DNA of 64,000 nucleotides from Herbaspirillum frisingense GSF30 (GCF_000300975.2 NZ_AEEC02000026.1:1-64000), one strand, 5' to 3'; positions 28,933-38,657 are shown, counted from the first letter of the stretch. Program-made: numbers and translations. Notes: generated from the letters alone by a model not told the origin.

Positions 28933-29852
28933 TACAGCCATTCCTTGTGGACCAGGAAGTCCGAATACAGTGCGGCCTCCGGGCTGCCGGCTTCCGGGTG
29001 CCAGTCATAGCGCCATTTCACCAGCGGTGGCATGGACATCAGGATGGATTCGGTGCGGCCTCCCGACTGCAGCCCGAACAGGGTGCCACGGTCGAAGACC
29101 AGGTTGAATTCCACGTAGCGTCCGCGACGATAGGCCTGGAAGTCACGCTCGCGTTCGCCATAGGGCGTCTCGCGGCGGGCCGCCACGATGGGCAGGTAGG
29201 CCTCCAGGAAGGCGTCCCCCACGCTGCGCTGCATGGCAAAGGCCTGCTCGAAGGGCAGGGCGTTGAAATCGTCGAAGAAGATGCCGCCCACGCCACGCGG
29301 CTCCTTGCGGTGCTTCAGGTAGAAATACTCATCGCACCAGGTCTTGAAGCGCGGGTACAGATCGTCGCCGTATGGCTGTAGCGCATCGCGACAGGTGCGG
29401 TGGAAATGGCGGGCGTCATCCTCGACCCCGTAGTAGGGCGTCAGGTCCATGCCGCCGCCGAACCACCAGACCGCTTCTTCTCCCTCTGCATGGGTGGTGA
29501 AGAAGCGCACGTTCATGTGCACCGTCGGGATATAGGGATTGCGCGGATGCAGCACCAGCGACACCCCCATGGCTTCCCAGGCACGGCCGGCCAGCTGCGG
29601 GCGGTTGGCGGCTGCCGACGGCGGCAGGTTCTTGCCCATCACGTGCGAAAAGCCCACGCCGCCGCGCTCCAGCAGGTTTCCTTCTTCCAGCAGGCGCGAA
29701 GTGCCGCCGCCGCCTTCCGGACGTTCCCACGAATCCGACAGGAAGGCCTTGCCATCGGCGGCTTCCAGGGCCGCGACGATGCGCTGTTGCAGGTCTTGCA
29801 GGTAGGCCTTGACGGCGGCGGTGTGGGTGGAGGCGTTGGAATGGGTGGTCAC
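28932..29852 (-). CDS. hemF: Coproporphyrinogen III oxidase, oxygen-dependent
   Basis: HemF converts coproporphyrinogen III to protoporphyrinogen IX with O2 in haem synthesis. Family blocks are [29 protein letters not shown] and [33 protein letters not shown]. The best start is the GTG at 29852, giving 306 aa, close to the E. coli 299; the open frame continues 36 codons upstream through the promoter region without a ribosome site. It is the first gene of a run with nadD, rsfS, rlmH, maf and rng. Its presence implies an aerobic lifestyle. Confidence 0.93.
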   Translation of the reverse strand: MTTHSNASTHTAAVKAYLQDLQQRIVAALEAADGKAFLSDSWERPEGGGGTSRLLEEGNLLERGGVGFSHVMGKNLPPSAAANRPQLAGRAWEAMGVSLVLHPRNPYIPTVHMNVRFFTTHAEGEEAVWWFGGGMDLTPYYGVEDDARHFHRTCRDALQPYGDDLYPRFKTWCDEYFYLKHRKEPRGVGGIFFDDFNALPFEQAFAMQRSVGDAFLEAYLPIVAARRETPYGERERDFQAYRRGRYVEFNLVFDRGTLFGLQSGGRTESILMSMPPLVKWRYDWHPEAGSPEAALYSDFLVHKEWL

Positions 29853-29904
29853 GGCGGGTCGCTCTGGTGCACGGTTATTGGGCGGAAATGCGTTCCAACC
29901 CGCG

Positions 29905-29910
29905 ATTGTA
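29905..29910 (-). promoter_or_regulatory. -10 box for the hemF operon
   Basis: Read leftward, TACAAT lies about 55 bases before the hemF GTG. No clear -35 is seen. It sits between the mscS terminator and hemF, where the operon promoter is expected. Confidence 0.4.
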
Positions 29911-29936
29911 CCTTGCCCGCCCCTTCGTGGGGCGGC

Positions 29937-29968
29937 AAAAGCCGGTCCGGCGGGCGCCACGGACCGGC
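29937..29968 (-). terminator. Terminator of the mscS-family gene
   Basis: GCCGGTCC (29941-29948) pairs with GGACCGGC (29961-29968), and on the leftward strand the stem is followed by TTTT. It lies 17 bases past the channel gene stop and isolates it from hemF. A second stem, CCGCCCC/GGGGCGG with a TTCGT loop, lies at 29917-29935. Confidence 0.65.
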
Positions 29969-29985
29969 GGTGTGGGGCGTTAGCC

Positions 29986-30816
29986 TCAGGTTTGCGGTGG
30001 TTGCGCCAGCGGCACGGCCACCTGGTAGGTAGCGGGTGCCGGCCAGCCTTCCTTCAGGCAGACCTCGGCGATGGCATTCTGCACATCGGTATAGACCTGG
30101 CCGAAATTGGGTGTCGGGGCATGTACGCGCAGGGCGATCAGGGTGCCGGTGGCGTTGAATTCCTGGATCACGATGCCCGGTGCCGGCGTCTGCAGCACAT
30201 TGGGAATGGCCTTGATGCGCTCGGTCAGCTTGGCGATGGCCACCTGGGGATCGACGCTGTAGGCAATCTGGCAACGCAGGTCGGTGCGGCGCGTGGCATT
30301 GACGTTGTAGTTGATGATGTTTTCCGAGAACAGCTTGTTGTTGCCGATGATCACGCGCAGGTTGTTGTCGGTGGTGATGATGGTGGTCACCAGGCCGATG
30401 TCGGAAACCGTTCCGGTCTGCCCGGCGGCGGTGATGTAGTCGCCCACCTTGAAGGGACGCAGCACCACCAGGAAGATGCCGGCCGCGAAGTTCGACAGCA
30501 GGCCCGACCAGGCCACGCCCAGCGCCACGCCGACCGCGCCGATCATGGCGGCAAAGGAGGTGGTGGGAATGCCGCAGACTTCCAGGATGCCCATCACCAG
30601 CAGGATGCGCAGGATCACGTGCATGGCCGAGCTGGCGTAGTTGATCAGGGTGGTCTCGAACTGGCGCACGGTCAGCACCCGGCGCACCACCTTGGACAGG
30701 GTGTTGATGAACATGCCGCCGATGATCCAGATGGCGATGGCGGCGATGACCTTCAGGCCGAATGGCACCAGGTAGAGGTTGATGAGGGTGTCGAAGTTGA
30801 GCAGGTGTTCAGGCAT
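29986..30816 (-). CDS. Small-conductance mechanosensitive channel, MscS family
   Basis: The 276-aa inner-membrane channel matches E. coli MscS in size (286 aa). There are three N-terminal hydrophobic helices; the pore helix has the Gly/Ala pattern [32 protein letters not shown], followed by the beta domain ([28 protein letters not shown]) and a C-terminal alpha/beta cage. It opens on membrane stretch during hypo-osmotic shock and releases solutes. AAAAGGAAG precedes the ATG. It is a single-gene unit. Confidence 0.92.
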   Translation of the reverse strand: MPEHLLNFDTLINLYLVPFGLKVIAAIAIWIIGGMFINTLSKVVRRVLTVRQFETTLINYASSAMHVILRILLVMGILEVCGIPTTSFAAMIGAVGVALGVAWSGLLSNFAAGIFLVVLRPFKVGDYITAAGQTGTVSDIGLVTTIITTDNNLRVIIGNNKLFSENIINYNVNATRRTDLRCQIAYSVDPQVAIAKLTERIKAIPNVLQTPAPGIVIQEFNATGTLIALRVHAPTPNFGQVYTDVQNAIAEVCLKEGWPAPATYQVAVPLAQPPQT

Positions 30817-30913
30817 CGGGGCTTCCTTTTCTTCGGTGGTGGCGTGTCGTGCTTAGTCTGCCGGCATGGGCTTTTGTTGCAGTCGGCGGGTGGCGTGCAT
30901 GAAGCATAAAGCG

Positions 30914-30952
30914 ACTGTCCCCCGCAACACACCGGGCGTTGCGGGGGACAGT
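30914..30952. repeat. Perfect 15-bp inverted repeat between mscS and purD
   Basis: ACTGTCCCCCGCAAC (30914-30928) and its exact complement (30938-30952) flank a nine-base loop. It lies 19 bases past the purD stop. There is no T run, so it is either a Rho-assisted purD terminator or a copy of a dispersed palindromic repeat. Confidence 0.65.
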
Positions 30953-30971
30953 GGGTCGTACGGTGTTCGGC

Positions 30972-32240
30972 TTAGCGCTTCAGGGCGCGCCAGCCGATGT
31001 CGCGGCGCATCTGCGAGCCGGCGAAGTGGATCAGGTCGGCGGCGTCGTAGGCGTGCTTCTGCGCGACTTTCACGCTGTCACCCAGGCCCACCACGCACAG
31101 CACGCGGCCGCCCGAGGTGGTCAGCTTGTCGCCGGTCAGGGTGGTGCCGGCGTGGAAGGTCACGCAATCGACGGTTTCGGCCGGGATGTCGGTGATCAGG
31201 TCGCCACGGCGCGGTTCTTCCGGATAACCGTGGGCGGCCATCACCACGCCCAGCGCGGTGCGGCGATCCCATTCCAGCTCGACCTTGTCCAGCGTGCCGG
31301 TCACAGCGTGTTCGAACACCGTCAGCAGATCGGTCTTCAGGCGCGCCATGATGGGCTGGGTTTCAGGGTCGCCCATGCGGCAGTTGAATTCCAGCGTCTT
31401 GGGGTTGCCTTCGGCGTCGATCATCAGGCCGGCATACAGGAAGCCGGAGAAGGGGATGCCATCCTTGGCCATGCCCTGCACGGTCGGTACGATGATCTCG
31501 CGCATCACGCGGGCATGCAGCGCCGGAGTCACAATGGGGGCAGGGGAGTAGGCGCCCATGCCGCCGGTATTGGGACCCTGGTCGTTGTCCTGCAGGCGCT
31601 TGTGGTCCTGGCTGGTGGCCAGCGGCAGGATGTTCTTGCCGTCCACCATGACGATGAAGGAAGCCTCTTCGCCGGCCAGGAATTCCTCGATCACCACGCG
31701 TGCACCGGCATCGCCCAGCTTGTTGTCGGAGAGCATCATGTCCACCGCCGAATGCGCCTCTTCCAGCGTCATGGCGACCACCACGCCCTTGCCGGCGGCC
31801 AGGCCGTCGGCCTTGATGACGATGGGGGCGCCCTTCTTGGCGATGTAGTCATGCGCGGCCGCCACGTCCGAGAAGGTCTGGTACTCGGCAGTGGGAATGG
31901 CGTGGCGCTGCATGAAGGCCTTGGCGAAGTCCTTGGAGCTTTCCAGTTGCGCCGCTTCCTTGGTGGGGCCGAAGATCTTCAGGCCACGGGCGCGGAAGAC
32001 GTTGACGATGCCGGCTGCCAGCGGGCCTTCCGGGCCGACCACGGTCAGCGCCACGTGTTCCTGCTCGACGAAGTCGGCCAGGGCCACCGGATCGGTGATG
32101 GCGATGTTCTGCAGGCGCTCGTCGAGTGCGGTGCCACCGTTGCCGGGAGCGACGTAGACCGTCTGGATGCGCGGCGACTTGGCGATGGCCCAGGCCAGCG
32201 CATGTTCACGGCCACCGGAGCCAACAACTAGGATTTTCAT
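30972..32240 (-). CDS. purD: Phosphoribosylamine-glycine ligase
   Basis: PurD joins phosphoribosylamine and glycine with ATP in the second step of purine synthesis. The 422-aa ATP-grasp protein begins KILVVGSGGREHALAWAIAKSP and contains HNDQGPNTGGMGAYSP-type residues (here DNDQGPNTGGMGAYSPAP) and EFNCRMGDPETQ. The ATG at 32240 lacks a recognisable Shine-Dalgarno. In E. coli purD follows purH; here it follows the yebC-type gene by 51 bases, so the two are probably co-transcribed. Confidence 0.96.
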   Translation of the reverse strand: MKILVVGSGGREHALAWAIAKSPRIQTVYVAPGNGGTALDERLQNIAITDPVALADFVEQEHVALTVVGPEGPLAAGIVNVFRARGLKIFGPTKEAAQLESSKDFAKAFMQRHAIPTAEYQTFSDVAAAHDYIAKKGAPIVIKADGLAAGKGVVVAMTLEEAHSAVDMMLSDNKLGDAGARVVIEEFLAGEEASFIVMVDGKNILPLATSQDHKRLQDNDQGPNTGGMGAYSPAPIVTPALHARVMREIIVPTVQGMAKDGIPFSGFLYAGLMIDAEGNPKTLEFNCRMGDPETQPIMARLKTDLLTVFEHAVTGTLDKVELEWDRRTALGVVMAAHGYPEEPRRGDLITDIPAETVDCVTFHAGTTLTGDKLTTSGGRVLCVVGLGDSVKVAQKHAYDAADLIHFAGSQMRRDIGWRALKR

Positions 32241-32291
32241 GGGATAGGGAGGTAAAAGTGGCGAATGGGCAAAATGGGCAAAAGCGGAGAA

Positions 32292-33017
32292 TTATTCTTC
32301 GATCACGGCGTTGGTATAGAGCTCCTGGGTGTCGTCCAGGTTCTCCAGCGCATCCAGCAGTTTCTGCATCCTGACGCCGTCTTCGCCTGCGAACACGGTT
32401 TCGGTGGCAGGCTTCATGGTGATCTCGGCGACTTCGGCCTTGAAGCCGGCAGCTTCCATGGCGGCCTTGACGGCGGCGAAGTCGTTGGGCGCGGTCAGCA
32501 CTTCGATGCCGCCTTCCTCGTCGGTGACCACATCTTCGGCGCCGGCTTCCAGGGCCGCTTCCATGATGGCGTTCTCGTCAGTGCCGGGGGCGTACATCAG
32601 CTGGCCGCAGTGCTTGAAGAGGAAGGCCACCGAGCCTTCGGTCCCCATGTTGCCGCCGAACTTGGAGAAGGCGTGGCGTACTTCGGCCACGGTGCGCACG
32701 CGGTTGTCGGTCATGCAATCGACGATGATGGCCGCGCCGTTGATGCCGTAGCCCTCATAGCGCACTTCCTCGTAGTTCACGCCGTCCAGGGCGCCGGTGC
32801 CGCGCTGGATGGCACGGGTCACGTTGTCCTTGGGCATGTTGGCGTCGGAGGCGCGGTCCACCGCCAGGCGCAGGCGCGGGTTGGCGTCCGGGTCGCCGCC
32901 ACCCATGCGGGCGGCCACGGTGATTTCCTTGATCAGGCGGGTCCAGATACGACCACGCCTTTCGTCCTGACGGCCTTTACGGTGCTGAATATTGGCCCAT
33001 TTGCTGTGTCCAGCCAT
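32292..33017 (-). CDS. YebC/PmpR-family (TACO1) translation/transcription factor
   Basis: The 241-aa protein has the family N-terminus [18 protein letters not shown] and the blocks [39 protein letters not shown] and [18 protein letters not shown]. Members were named transcriptional regulators (PmpR), and YebC-type proteins have more recently been linked to relieving ribosome stalling at proline runs. AGGAAG precedes the ATG. In many genomes the gene lies next to ruvC; here its downstream neighbour is purD. Confidence 0.93.
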   Translation of the reverse strand: MAGHSKWANIQHRKGRQDERRGRIWTRLIKEITVAARMGGGDPDANPRLRLAVDRASDANMPKDNVTRAIQRGTGALDGVNYEEVRYEGYGINGAAIIVDCMTDNRVRTVAEVRHAFSKFGGNMGTEGSVAFLFKHCGQLMYAPGTDENAIMEAALEAGAEDVVTDEEGGIEVLTAPNDFAAVKAAMEAAGFKAEVAEITMKPATETVFAGEDGVRMQKLLDALENLDDTQELYTNAVIEE

Positions 33018-33248
33018 GTTGAATCTTCCTGCAAGATGGTGAGGGCAGAACCGTCCCTGTGCGGCAATCCGTGATGATCGGCAGGCGCTGCGGCAGGGCC
33101 GGCAGGCGCGGACGACGGATCGGCGCGGACGGGGACAAGGTTCGGACAGGACCGATAATGCTTTCCTGCCGCCATGTTCTGACTATAATCGGGCGGGCAT
33201 TTTACCATACCGCCACCCTGTGATTTTTGCCTTCGAAGCCGAGTTGAC

Positions 33249-34934
33249 ATGATTAATCCCCTTCCCATTGCCACCCATTCCGACGGGCAACTGTGCCTGT
33301 TGCCGCAACTGGCCAATCGCCATGGCTGCATCACCGGTGCCACCGGCACCGGCAAGACGGTGACCCTGCAGGTGCTGGCCCAGGCGCTGTCCGATATCGG
33401 CGTGCCGGTGTTCATGGCCGACGTCAAGGGTGACCTGTCCGGCCTGGGCAAGGCCGGCAGTGCTTCGCCCAAGACCACCGCACGCCTGGCCCAGCTGGGC
33501 CTGCCCGAACCGGCCTGGGCCGCGGCCCCGGTCGCCTTCTGGGATGTCTATGGCGAAAAGGGCCATCCGGTGCGCGCCACCATTTCCGACATGGGGCCGC
33601 TGATGCTGGCTCGCATGCTCAACCTGAACGACACCCAGCAGGGCGTGCTGCAACTGGTGTTCAAGATCGCCGACGACCATGGCCTGCTGCTGCTCGACAC
33701 CAAGGACCTGCGCGCCATGCTGCAGCATGTGGGCGAGAACGCGGCGCAGTTCAAGACCGAATACGGCAACATCTCGGCCGCCAGCGTGGGCGCCATCCAG
33801 CGCGGCCTGATCGCCATCGACGAGCAGGGCGGCGACCAGTTCTTCGGCGAACCGATGCTCAACATCGAGGACTGGATGCAGACCGACGCCCAGGGGCGCG
33901 GCATCATCAACATCCTGGCTGCGGACCGGCTCATGAATGCGCCGCGCCTGTATTCCACCTTCCTGCTGTGGATGCTCTCGGAACTGTTCGAACACCTGCC
34001 CGAAGTGGGCGACCTGGACAAGCCCAAGATGGCCTTCTTCTTCGACGAAGCCCACCTGCTCTTCGACGAAGCCCCCAAGCCACTCCTGCAGAAGATCGAA
34101 CAGGTGGTGCGCCTGATCCGCTCCAAGGGTGTGGGCGTCTATTTCGTCACCCAGAACCCGCTGGACATTCCCGACACCGTGCTGGGCCAGCTCGGCAACC
34201 GCGTACAGCACGCCCTGCGCGCCTATACCCCGCGCGACCAGAAGGCTGTCACGGCGGCGGCCGAGACCTTCCGTCCCAATCCCATGCTCAATACCGCCAA
34301 GGCCATCACCGAGCTGGGTGTGGGCGAGGCGCTGGTGTCCTTCCTCGATGAAAAGGGCCGGCCCAACGTGGTCGAGCGCGGCTATGTGCTGACCCCGGCT
34401 TCGCAGATCGGCCCGGTCACCGATGACGAGCGCCGGGCGCTGATCGCGTCGTCGCTGGTGGCCGGCGTCTATGAACAGGTGATCGACCGCGAATCGGCCT
34501 ATGAGCGCCTCAAGGGCCGCGCCGTGCAGCAACCGCAAGCTGCTCCGCAAGCGCCGCCACAAGCGGCCCCTGCCCCGTCCTCGGCACCGCCGGTGGACGA
34601 CAACGCCTGGGGGGCGTCAGCCGGCCGCAGCGCGCCGTCGCCGACGCCGTCGTCGCGTCCCGCCGGGGGAACCCGCATGTCGCCCCGCCAGTCGCAGACA
34701 CAGCCGCAGCCGCAGCCACAGCAGCAACCGGCCCCGCAACAGAACGACGGCGGCGGCCTGGGCGATCTGTTGAAGGATGCCGCCGGCGGCATCTTCGGTA
34801 ATGGCGGTGGCGGCAATCGCCGCAGCGATTCGCCCCTGCAGGCCATGGTCAAGTCGGCCGCCCGCAGCATCGGTTCGCAGGTCGGTCGCGAACTCATTCG
34901 CGGCGTACTGGGTTCGCTGATGAAGAAGCGCTGA
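33249..34934 (+). CDS. HerA/YjgR-type P-loop ATPase (DUF853 family)
   Basis: The 561-aa cytoplasmic protein has Walker A GATGTGKT (30-37), [12 protein letters not shown], and Walker [14 protein letters not shown], followed by [41 protein letters not shown], the hallmark of the YjgR/DUF853 group of HerA-FtsK-like ATPases. From about residue 425 comes a Pro/Gln/Ala/Ser-rich linker and a short conserved C-terminal segment. The function is not established; relation to HerA suggests DNA translocation or processing, but there is no NurA-like nuclease next door. A TATAAT lies at 33184-33189. Confidence 0.82.
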   Translation: MINPLPIATHSDGQLCLLPQLANRHGCITGATGTGKTVTLQVLAQALSDIGVPVFMADVKGDLSGLGKAGSASPKTTARLAQLGLPEPAWAAAPVAFWDVYGEKGHPVRATISDMGPLMLARMLNLNDTQQGVLQLVFKIADDHGLLLLDTKDLRAMLQHVGENAAQFKTEYGNISAASVGAIQRGLIAIDEQGGDQFFGEPMLNIEDWMQTDAQGRGIINILAADRLMNAPRLYSTFLLWMLSELFEHLPEVGDLDKPKMAFFFDEAHLLFDEAPKPLLQKIEQVVRLIRSKGVGVYFVTQNPLDIPDTVLGQLGNRVQHALRAYTPRDQKAVTAAAETFRPNPMLNTAKAITELGVGEALVSFLDEKGRPNVVERGYVLTPASQIGPVTDDERRALIASSLVAGVYEQVIDRESAYERLKGRAVQQPQAAPQAPPQAAPAPSSAPPVDDNAWGASAGRSAPSPTPSSRPAGGTRMSPRQSQTQPQPQPQQQPAPQQNDGGGLGDLLKDAAGGIFGNGGGGNRRSDSPLQAMVKSAARSIGSQVGRELIRGVLGSLMKKR

Positions 34935-34992
34935 TGCGCCCGCGCCCGACCGTCGCCGGCGGAGGGCGGGCGCAGGCATTACAATCGCGGCC

Positions 34993-35907
34993 ATGACAGC
35001 CGCCACCTCCCACTCCACGCCGCGCCAGGTTTTCCTGGGCGGCCTCCTGCTCGCCATCGTCGGCGCCATCTTCTTTTCCGCCAAGGCCATCGTGGCCAAG
35101 CTGATGTACCGCTACCAGGTCGATGCGGTCATGGTGATCACGCTGCGCATGCTCTTTTCCTTCCCCATGTTCGCCGTCGTGGCGATCTGGAAGGCGCGTA
35201 CCCAGCCGCCGCTGGCGCGGGCCGACTACCTGCGCATCGTGGTGCTGGGGCTGATGGGCTATTACCTGTCGAGCTTCCTCGACTTCCTCGGCCTGCAATA
35301 CATCTCCGCCGGGCTGGAACGGCTGATCCTGTTCCTCACGCCGTCCTTCGTGATGCTGATCGCCTTTTTCTTCTTCAAGCGCAAGGTCGGCTGGATCGAA
35401 TGGGCCGCCTTGCTGGTGTCCTACTTCGGTACCGTGCTGGTGCTGCAGCACGACCTGCATACCGGTGGCAGCGACGTCCTCCTCGGCAGTGCCCTGGTAC
35501 TGGGCTCGGCCTTCAGCTATTCGATCTACCTGATTTCCTCCGGCGAACTGGTGCGCCGGGTTGGCGCGATGCGGCTGGTGGCCTATGCCATGTGCGTCTC
35601 CAGCGTGGCCTGCGTGATCCAGTTCTTCGTGCTGCGTGCACCGGCCGAGCTGTTTACGCAGGTAGCCCCGGTGTACCAGCTTTCACTTTTCAACGCGGTG
35701 TTCTGCACCGTATTGCCGGTGTTCCTCACCATGGTGGCGGTGGCCCGCATTGGCGCGCCCACGGCGGCGCAGGCCGGCCTGGTCGGGCCGGTATCCACGC
35801 TCTTCATGGGCGCGGCGCTGCTGGACGAACCCATCACCGGCATCCAGCTGGTCGGCACCGCGCTGGTGCTGGCCGGCATGTGGCTGCTGTCGCGCAAGAA
35901 GCGCTAA
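34993..35907 (+). CDS. EamA/DMT-superfamily transporter, copy 1
   Basis: The 304-aa inner-membrane protein has ten hydrophobic helices in two EamA repeats; SFLDFLGLQYISAGLERLILFLTPSFV and GAALLDEPITGIQLVGTALVLAGMWLLSRKK are typical ends of each repeat. Members export amino acids, metabolites or drugs; the substrate is unknown. There is no Shine-Dalgarno, and a TACAAT (34980-34985) ends 7 bases before the ATG, so the transcript may be leaderless. Confidence 0.85.
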   Translation: MTAATSHSTPRQVFLGGLLLAIVGAIFFSAKAIVAKLMYRYQVDAVMVITLRMLFSFPMFAVVAIWKARTQPPLARADYLRIVVLGLMGYYLSSFLDFLGLQYISAGLERLILFLTPSFVMLIAFFFFKRKVGWIEWAALLVSYFGTVLVLQHDLHTGGSDVLLGSALVLGSAFSYSIYLISSGELVRRVGAMRLVAYAMCVSSVACVIQFFVLRAPAELFTQVAPVYQLSLFNAVFCTVLPVFLTMVAVARIGAPTAAQAGLVGPVSTLFMGAALLDEPITGIQLVGTALVLAGMWLLSRKKR

Positions 35908-35977
35908 GGCGTTCTATACTGCCCCACCGGAACTGAATTTCCAGACAGTCCGCTCACCGCAAATCAAGGAGACCCAG

Positions 35978-36952
35978 ATGGCAAAAGCAATCCGCATGAG
36001 CAAGACCGGCGGCCCCGAGGTGATGGAATACGTGGACGTCGAAGTCGGCCAGCCCGGGCCGGGCGAGGTCCGCATCCGTCACGCCGCCGTCGGCCTGAAC
36101 TTCATCGATTGCTATTTCCGCTCCGGTCTCTATCCGCAACCGCTGCCTGCCGGTCTGGGCCAGGAGGGCGCCGGCACCATCGAAGAACTGGGCGCCGGCG
36201 TGACCGGCTTCCAGGTTGGTGACCGGGTGGCCTATGCCGGGCGCCCCAACGGCGCCTATGCCGAAGAGCGCGTGATGCCGGCCGATATCCTGGTCAAGCT
36301 GCCCGACGCGATCAGCTTCGACACGGCTGCGGCCATGATGCTGCAGGGCATGACCGTGCAATACCTGCTGCGCCAGACCTATGCGCTGCAACCGGGCGAC
36401 ACCATCCTGTTCCATGCCGCCGCCGGTGGCATCGGCCTGATCGCCTGCCAGTGGGCCCGTGCGCTGGGCGTGAACCTGATCGGTACCGTCAGCAGCGAGG
36501 AGAAGGCGGCCCTGGCCAGGCAGCACGGCGCGGCCCACGTGATCAACTACAAGACCGAGAACTTCGTCGAACGCGTCAAGGACATCACCGGCGGGCGTGG
36601 CGTACAGGTGGTGTATGACTCCATCGGCAAGGACACCTTCATCGGCTCCCTGGATTGCCTGCGTCCACGCGGCATGATGGTCAGTTTCGGCAATGCCTCC
36701 GGTCCGGTGGCGCCGTTCGGGGTGTCCGAACTGGCCTCGCGCGGCTCGCTGTTCCTGACCCGGCCTTCGCTAGGCAACTACACCTCCACCCGCGCCGAAC
36801 TGGACGCCACCGCCGGCGACCTGTTCGACATGGTCCAGAGCAACAAGATCAGCATCGAGATCAACCAGCGCTACGCCCTGAAGGACGTGGCCCAGGCCCA
36901 TGCCGACCTGGAGGGGCGCAAGACCACCGGCTCCACCATCCTGATCCCCTGA
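35978..36952 (+). CDS. qor: Zinc-independent NADPH:quinone oxidoreductase (Qor/zeta-crystallin family)
   Basis: This 324-aa medium-chain reductase begins KAIRMSKTGGPEVMEYVDVEVGQPGPGEVRIRHAAVGLNFIDCYFRSGLY and has the NADPH-binding AAAGGIGLIACQWARALG, as in E. coli QorA. It reduces quinones one electron at a time and may protect against oxidative stress. AAGGAG lies 7 bases before the ATG at 35978; a longer frame from 35750 overlaps the transporter in a different frame and is rejected. The last codons lie in an 8-bp tandem repeat that includes the stop. Confidence 0.9.
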   Translation: MAKAIRMSKTGGPEVMEYVDVEVGQPGPGEVRIRHAAVGLNFIDCYFRSGLYPQPLPAGLGQEGAGTIEELGAGVTGFQVGDRVAYAGRPNGAYAEERVMPADILVKLPDAISFDTAAAMMLQGMTVQYLLRQTYALQPGDTILFHAAAGGIGLIACQWARALGVNLIGTVSSEEKAALARQHGAAHVINYKTENFVERVKDITGGRGVQVVYDSIGKDTFIGSLDCLRPRGMMVSFGNASGPVAPFGVSELASRGSLFLTRPSLGNYTSTRAELDATAGDLFDMVQSNKISIEINQRYALKDVAQAHADLEGRKTTGSTILIP

Positions 36953-36971
36953 TCCCCTGATCCCCTGATCC
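36941..36971 (+). repeat. 8-bp tandem repeat across the qor stop codon
   Basis: CTGATCCC occurs in 3.9 head-to-tail copies, the last ending with CTGATCC. The qor TGA is inside the second copy. Later copies present TGA in other frames. Confidence 0.8.
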
Positions 36972-36996
36972 ACCATCTCACCGACCAGGAGCCGCC

Positions 36997-37167
36997 ATGG
37001 ACCAGCCCCGCCACGATCCCGGCAGCCGCAATCCCATGGATCATCCGCCCGAGCAGGATAGCGGCGCCGACGGCTCGCCCAAGTTCGGGCGGCTGTTGGC
37101 GGTGCTGATCTGCGCGGTACTGCTGATCGTCGTCATCACCTTCGCGAGCGAAGCCTACTTTTCATAG
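36997..37167 (+). CDS. Small single-pass membrane protein, 56 aa
   Basis: This short gene starts with ATG preceded by CCAGGAG at the right distance and ends with TAG at 37165. It encodes a Pro/Asp-rich hydrophilic N-terminus (about 30 residues), KFGR, one hydrophobic segment LLAVLICAVLLIVVITF (33-49) and a short SEAYFS end. It lies 44 bases after qor in the same direction and may be co-transcribed. Similar small unknown membrane proteins are common in Burkholderiales. I do not recognise a function. Confidence 0.6.
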   Translation: MDQPRHDPGSRNPMDHPPEQDSGADGSPKFGRLLAVLICAVLLIVVITFASEAYFS

Positions 37168-37280
37168 CGAACTCGAAATTCTTCGGTGTGAATCTCGCAA
37201 GATATCCATAAATCACATCAACAATGCGCCGATAGCGCATTTCTTCCCGTCTTGATCGTCAAATGCAGCCTCTGCGCCTG

Positions 37281-37294
37281 CGCGAATATTCGCG
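37281..37294. promoter_or_regulatory. 14-bp perfect palindrome before the binding-protein gene
   Basis: CGCGAATATTCGCG lies 40 bases before the ATG at 37335. Its length and symmetry fit a dimeric regulator site. A second small hairpin, AATGCGC/GCGCATT, is at 37234-37252. Confidence 0.4.
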
Positions 37295-37334
37295 TCGGCG
37301 CCGTCAGGGGCGAACATTTTGACGGGAGTGGGAG

Positions 37335-38567
37335 ATGGGATGGAAATGGCACCGGGGCCGCTATAGCGGCGCACCCGGTTATCCGTGGCGGATCTGGGGC
37401 CTGGTCCTGTTGCTGTGCGCAGGTGCGGTGGCAGCTGCGCCGGGCAATATGGGCAGCAGCGGCAGCGCAATCACCCGGACCAGCGCACACGGCGTTCCCG
37501 GGGTCAGCGAGACCGAGATCATCCTCGGCCAGTCGGCGCCGTTTTCCGGTCCGGCCGGCGAGCTTGGACGGGATTTCCAGGAGGGGGCGCAAAGCTACTT
37601 TGCCCGGGTCAATGCGCGTGGCGGCGTCTACGGCCGTCGCGTCAGGCTGCTGAGCCTGGACGATCGCTACGAACCCGAGCGGGCACTGGCCAATACCCAG
37701 CAACTGATCTGGCGCGACAAGGTGTTCGCCCTGTTCGGCTACTCCGGCACGCCCACGGTACTGGCGGCATTGCCGGTCATCCGCGAGGCCGGCATTCCCC
37801 TGTTTGCACCGCTGTCGGGCTCGTCTGCGCTGCGCCAGCCCTTCAATCGCCTGCTCTTCCACATCCGTGCCAGCTACGTCCAGGAGACCGAATTCCTGCT
37901 GCGCCAGCTGAAGAGCACCGGTCGCCGCCGTGTGGCGGTGTTCTACCAGAACGACGAACTCGGCAAGGGCCTGCTGGATATCCTGCGCCAGCGTGTGCCG
38001 CTCTACGGCCTCACGCTGGTGGGTAGCGCCGGTATCGAACGCAACAGTGATGCTGTGGCTGCGGCGGCTGCCGAGCTGGCCCGGGCGCGGCCCGACGTGG
38101 TGATCCAGGTGGTGTCCTACCAGCCAGCGGCGGCCATGATCAACCGCATGCGCGCTGGTGGTTACCTGGGCGGGTTCTCGCACTATTCCTTCGTTGGTAG
38201 CACCTCCCTGTCGGCGCGCCTGAAAAACGCCGGCGTCGGCGCCGAGGTCACCCAGGTCGTGCCCTTTCCCAATAAGGCCCGCCTGCGCATCGTCTACGAA
38301 TACCAGCAGGCCATGGCCCATACCCCCGGGATCGACTGCAACTTTACCGGCCTGGAAGGCTACATCGCCGCCCGCGCCCTGGTGGAAGGCCTGCGCCGCG
38401 CCGGCCGCGATCTCACCCGTGAAGGCCTGATCCGGGCCCTGGAGAGCATCACCCCGGCCAACTACGAGGGTGGTGGCTTCAGCCTGCATTTCACGCCGAC
38501 CGACCACAGCGGTTCGGATTTCGTCGACCTGACCGCCATCGGCGCCGGCGGACGCTTCATCAACTAG
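37335..38567 (+). CDS. Periplasmic ABC-type binding protein, branched-chain amino acid type
   Basis: The 410-aa protein has a hydrophobic export segment (IWGLVLLLCAGAVAAAP, about residues 20-36), then the type I periplasmic fold of the LivJ/Peripla_BP_6 family: VSETEIILGQSAPFSGPAGELGRDFQEGAQSYFARVNARGGVYGRRV and FGYSGTPTVLAALPVIREAGIPLFAPLSG. No permease or ATPase genes are nearby, so it is an orphan that may share a transporter or act as a sensor. GGGAG precedes the ATG. The ligand cannot be read from sequence. Confidence 0.85.
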   Translation: MGWKWHRGRYSGAPGYPWRIWGLVLLLCAGAVAAAPGNMGSSGSAITRTSAHGVPGVSETEIILGQSAPFSGPAGELGRDFQEGAQSYFARVNARGGVYGRRVRLLSLDDRYEPERALANTQQLIWRDKVFALFGYSGTPTVLAALPVIREAGIPLFAPLSGSSALRQPFNRLLFHIRASYVQETEFLLRQLKSTGRRRVAVFYQNDELGKGLLDILRQRVPLYGLTLVGSAGIERNSDAVAAAAAELARARPDVVIQVVSYQPAAAMINRMRAGGYLGGFSHYSFVGSTSLSARLKNAGVGAEVTQVVPFPNKARLRIVYEYQQAMAHTPGIDCNFTGLEGYIAARALVEGLRRAGRDLTREGLIRALESITPANYEGGGFSLHFTPTDHSGSDFVDLTAIGAGGRFIN

Positions 38568-38657
38568 CCGCCCCGTCCCACAGGGCCGGGGCGGGTTTGC
38601 GCTACACTGCAGCCTTCGGCCGATCCGGCCTTCTCTCATCCGCCTCAAGGATTTGCC

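Noticed and set aside
33249-34934. HerA-like ATPase as part of a defence system
   Set aside because: YjgR/DUF853 proteins are common housekeeping ATPases, and no nuclease, SIR2 or other defence partner is adjacent.
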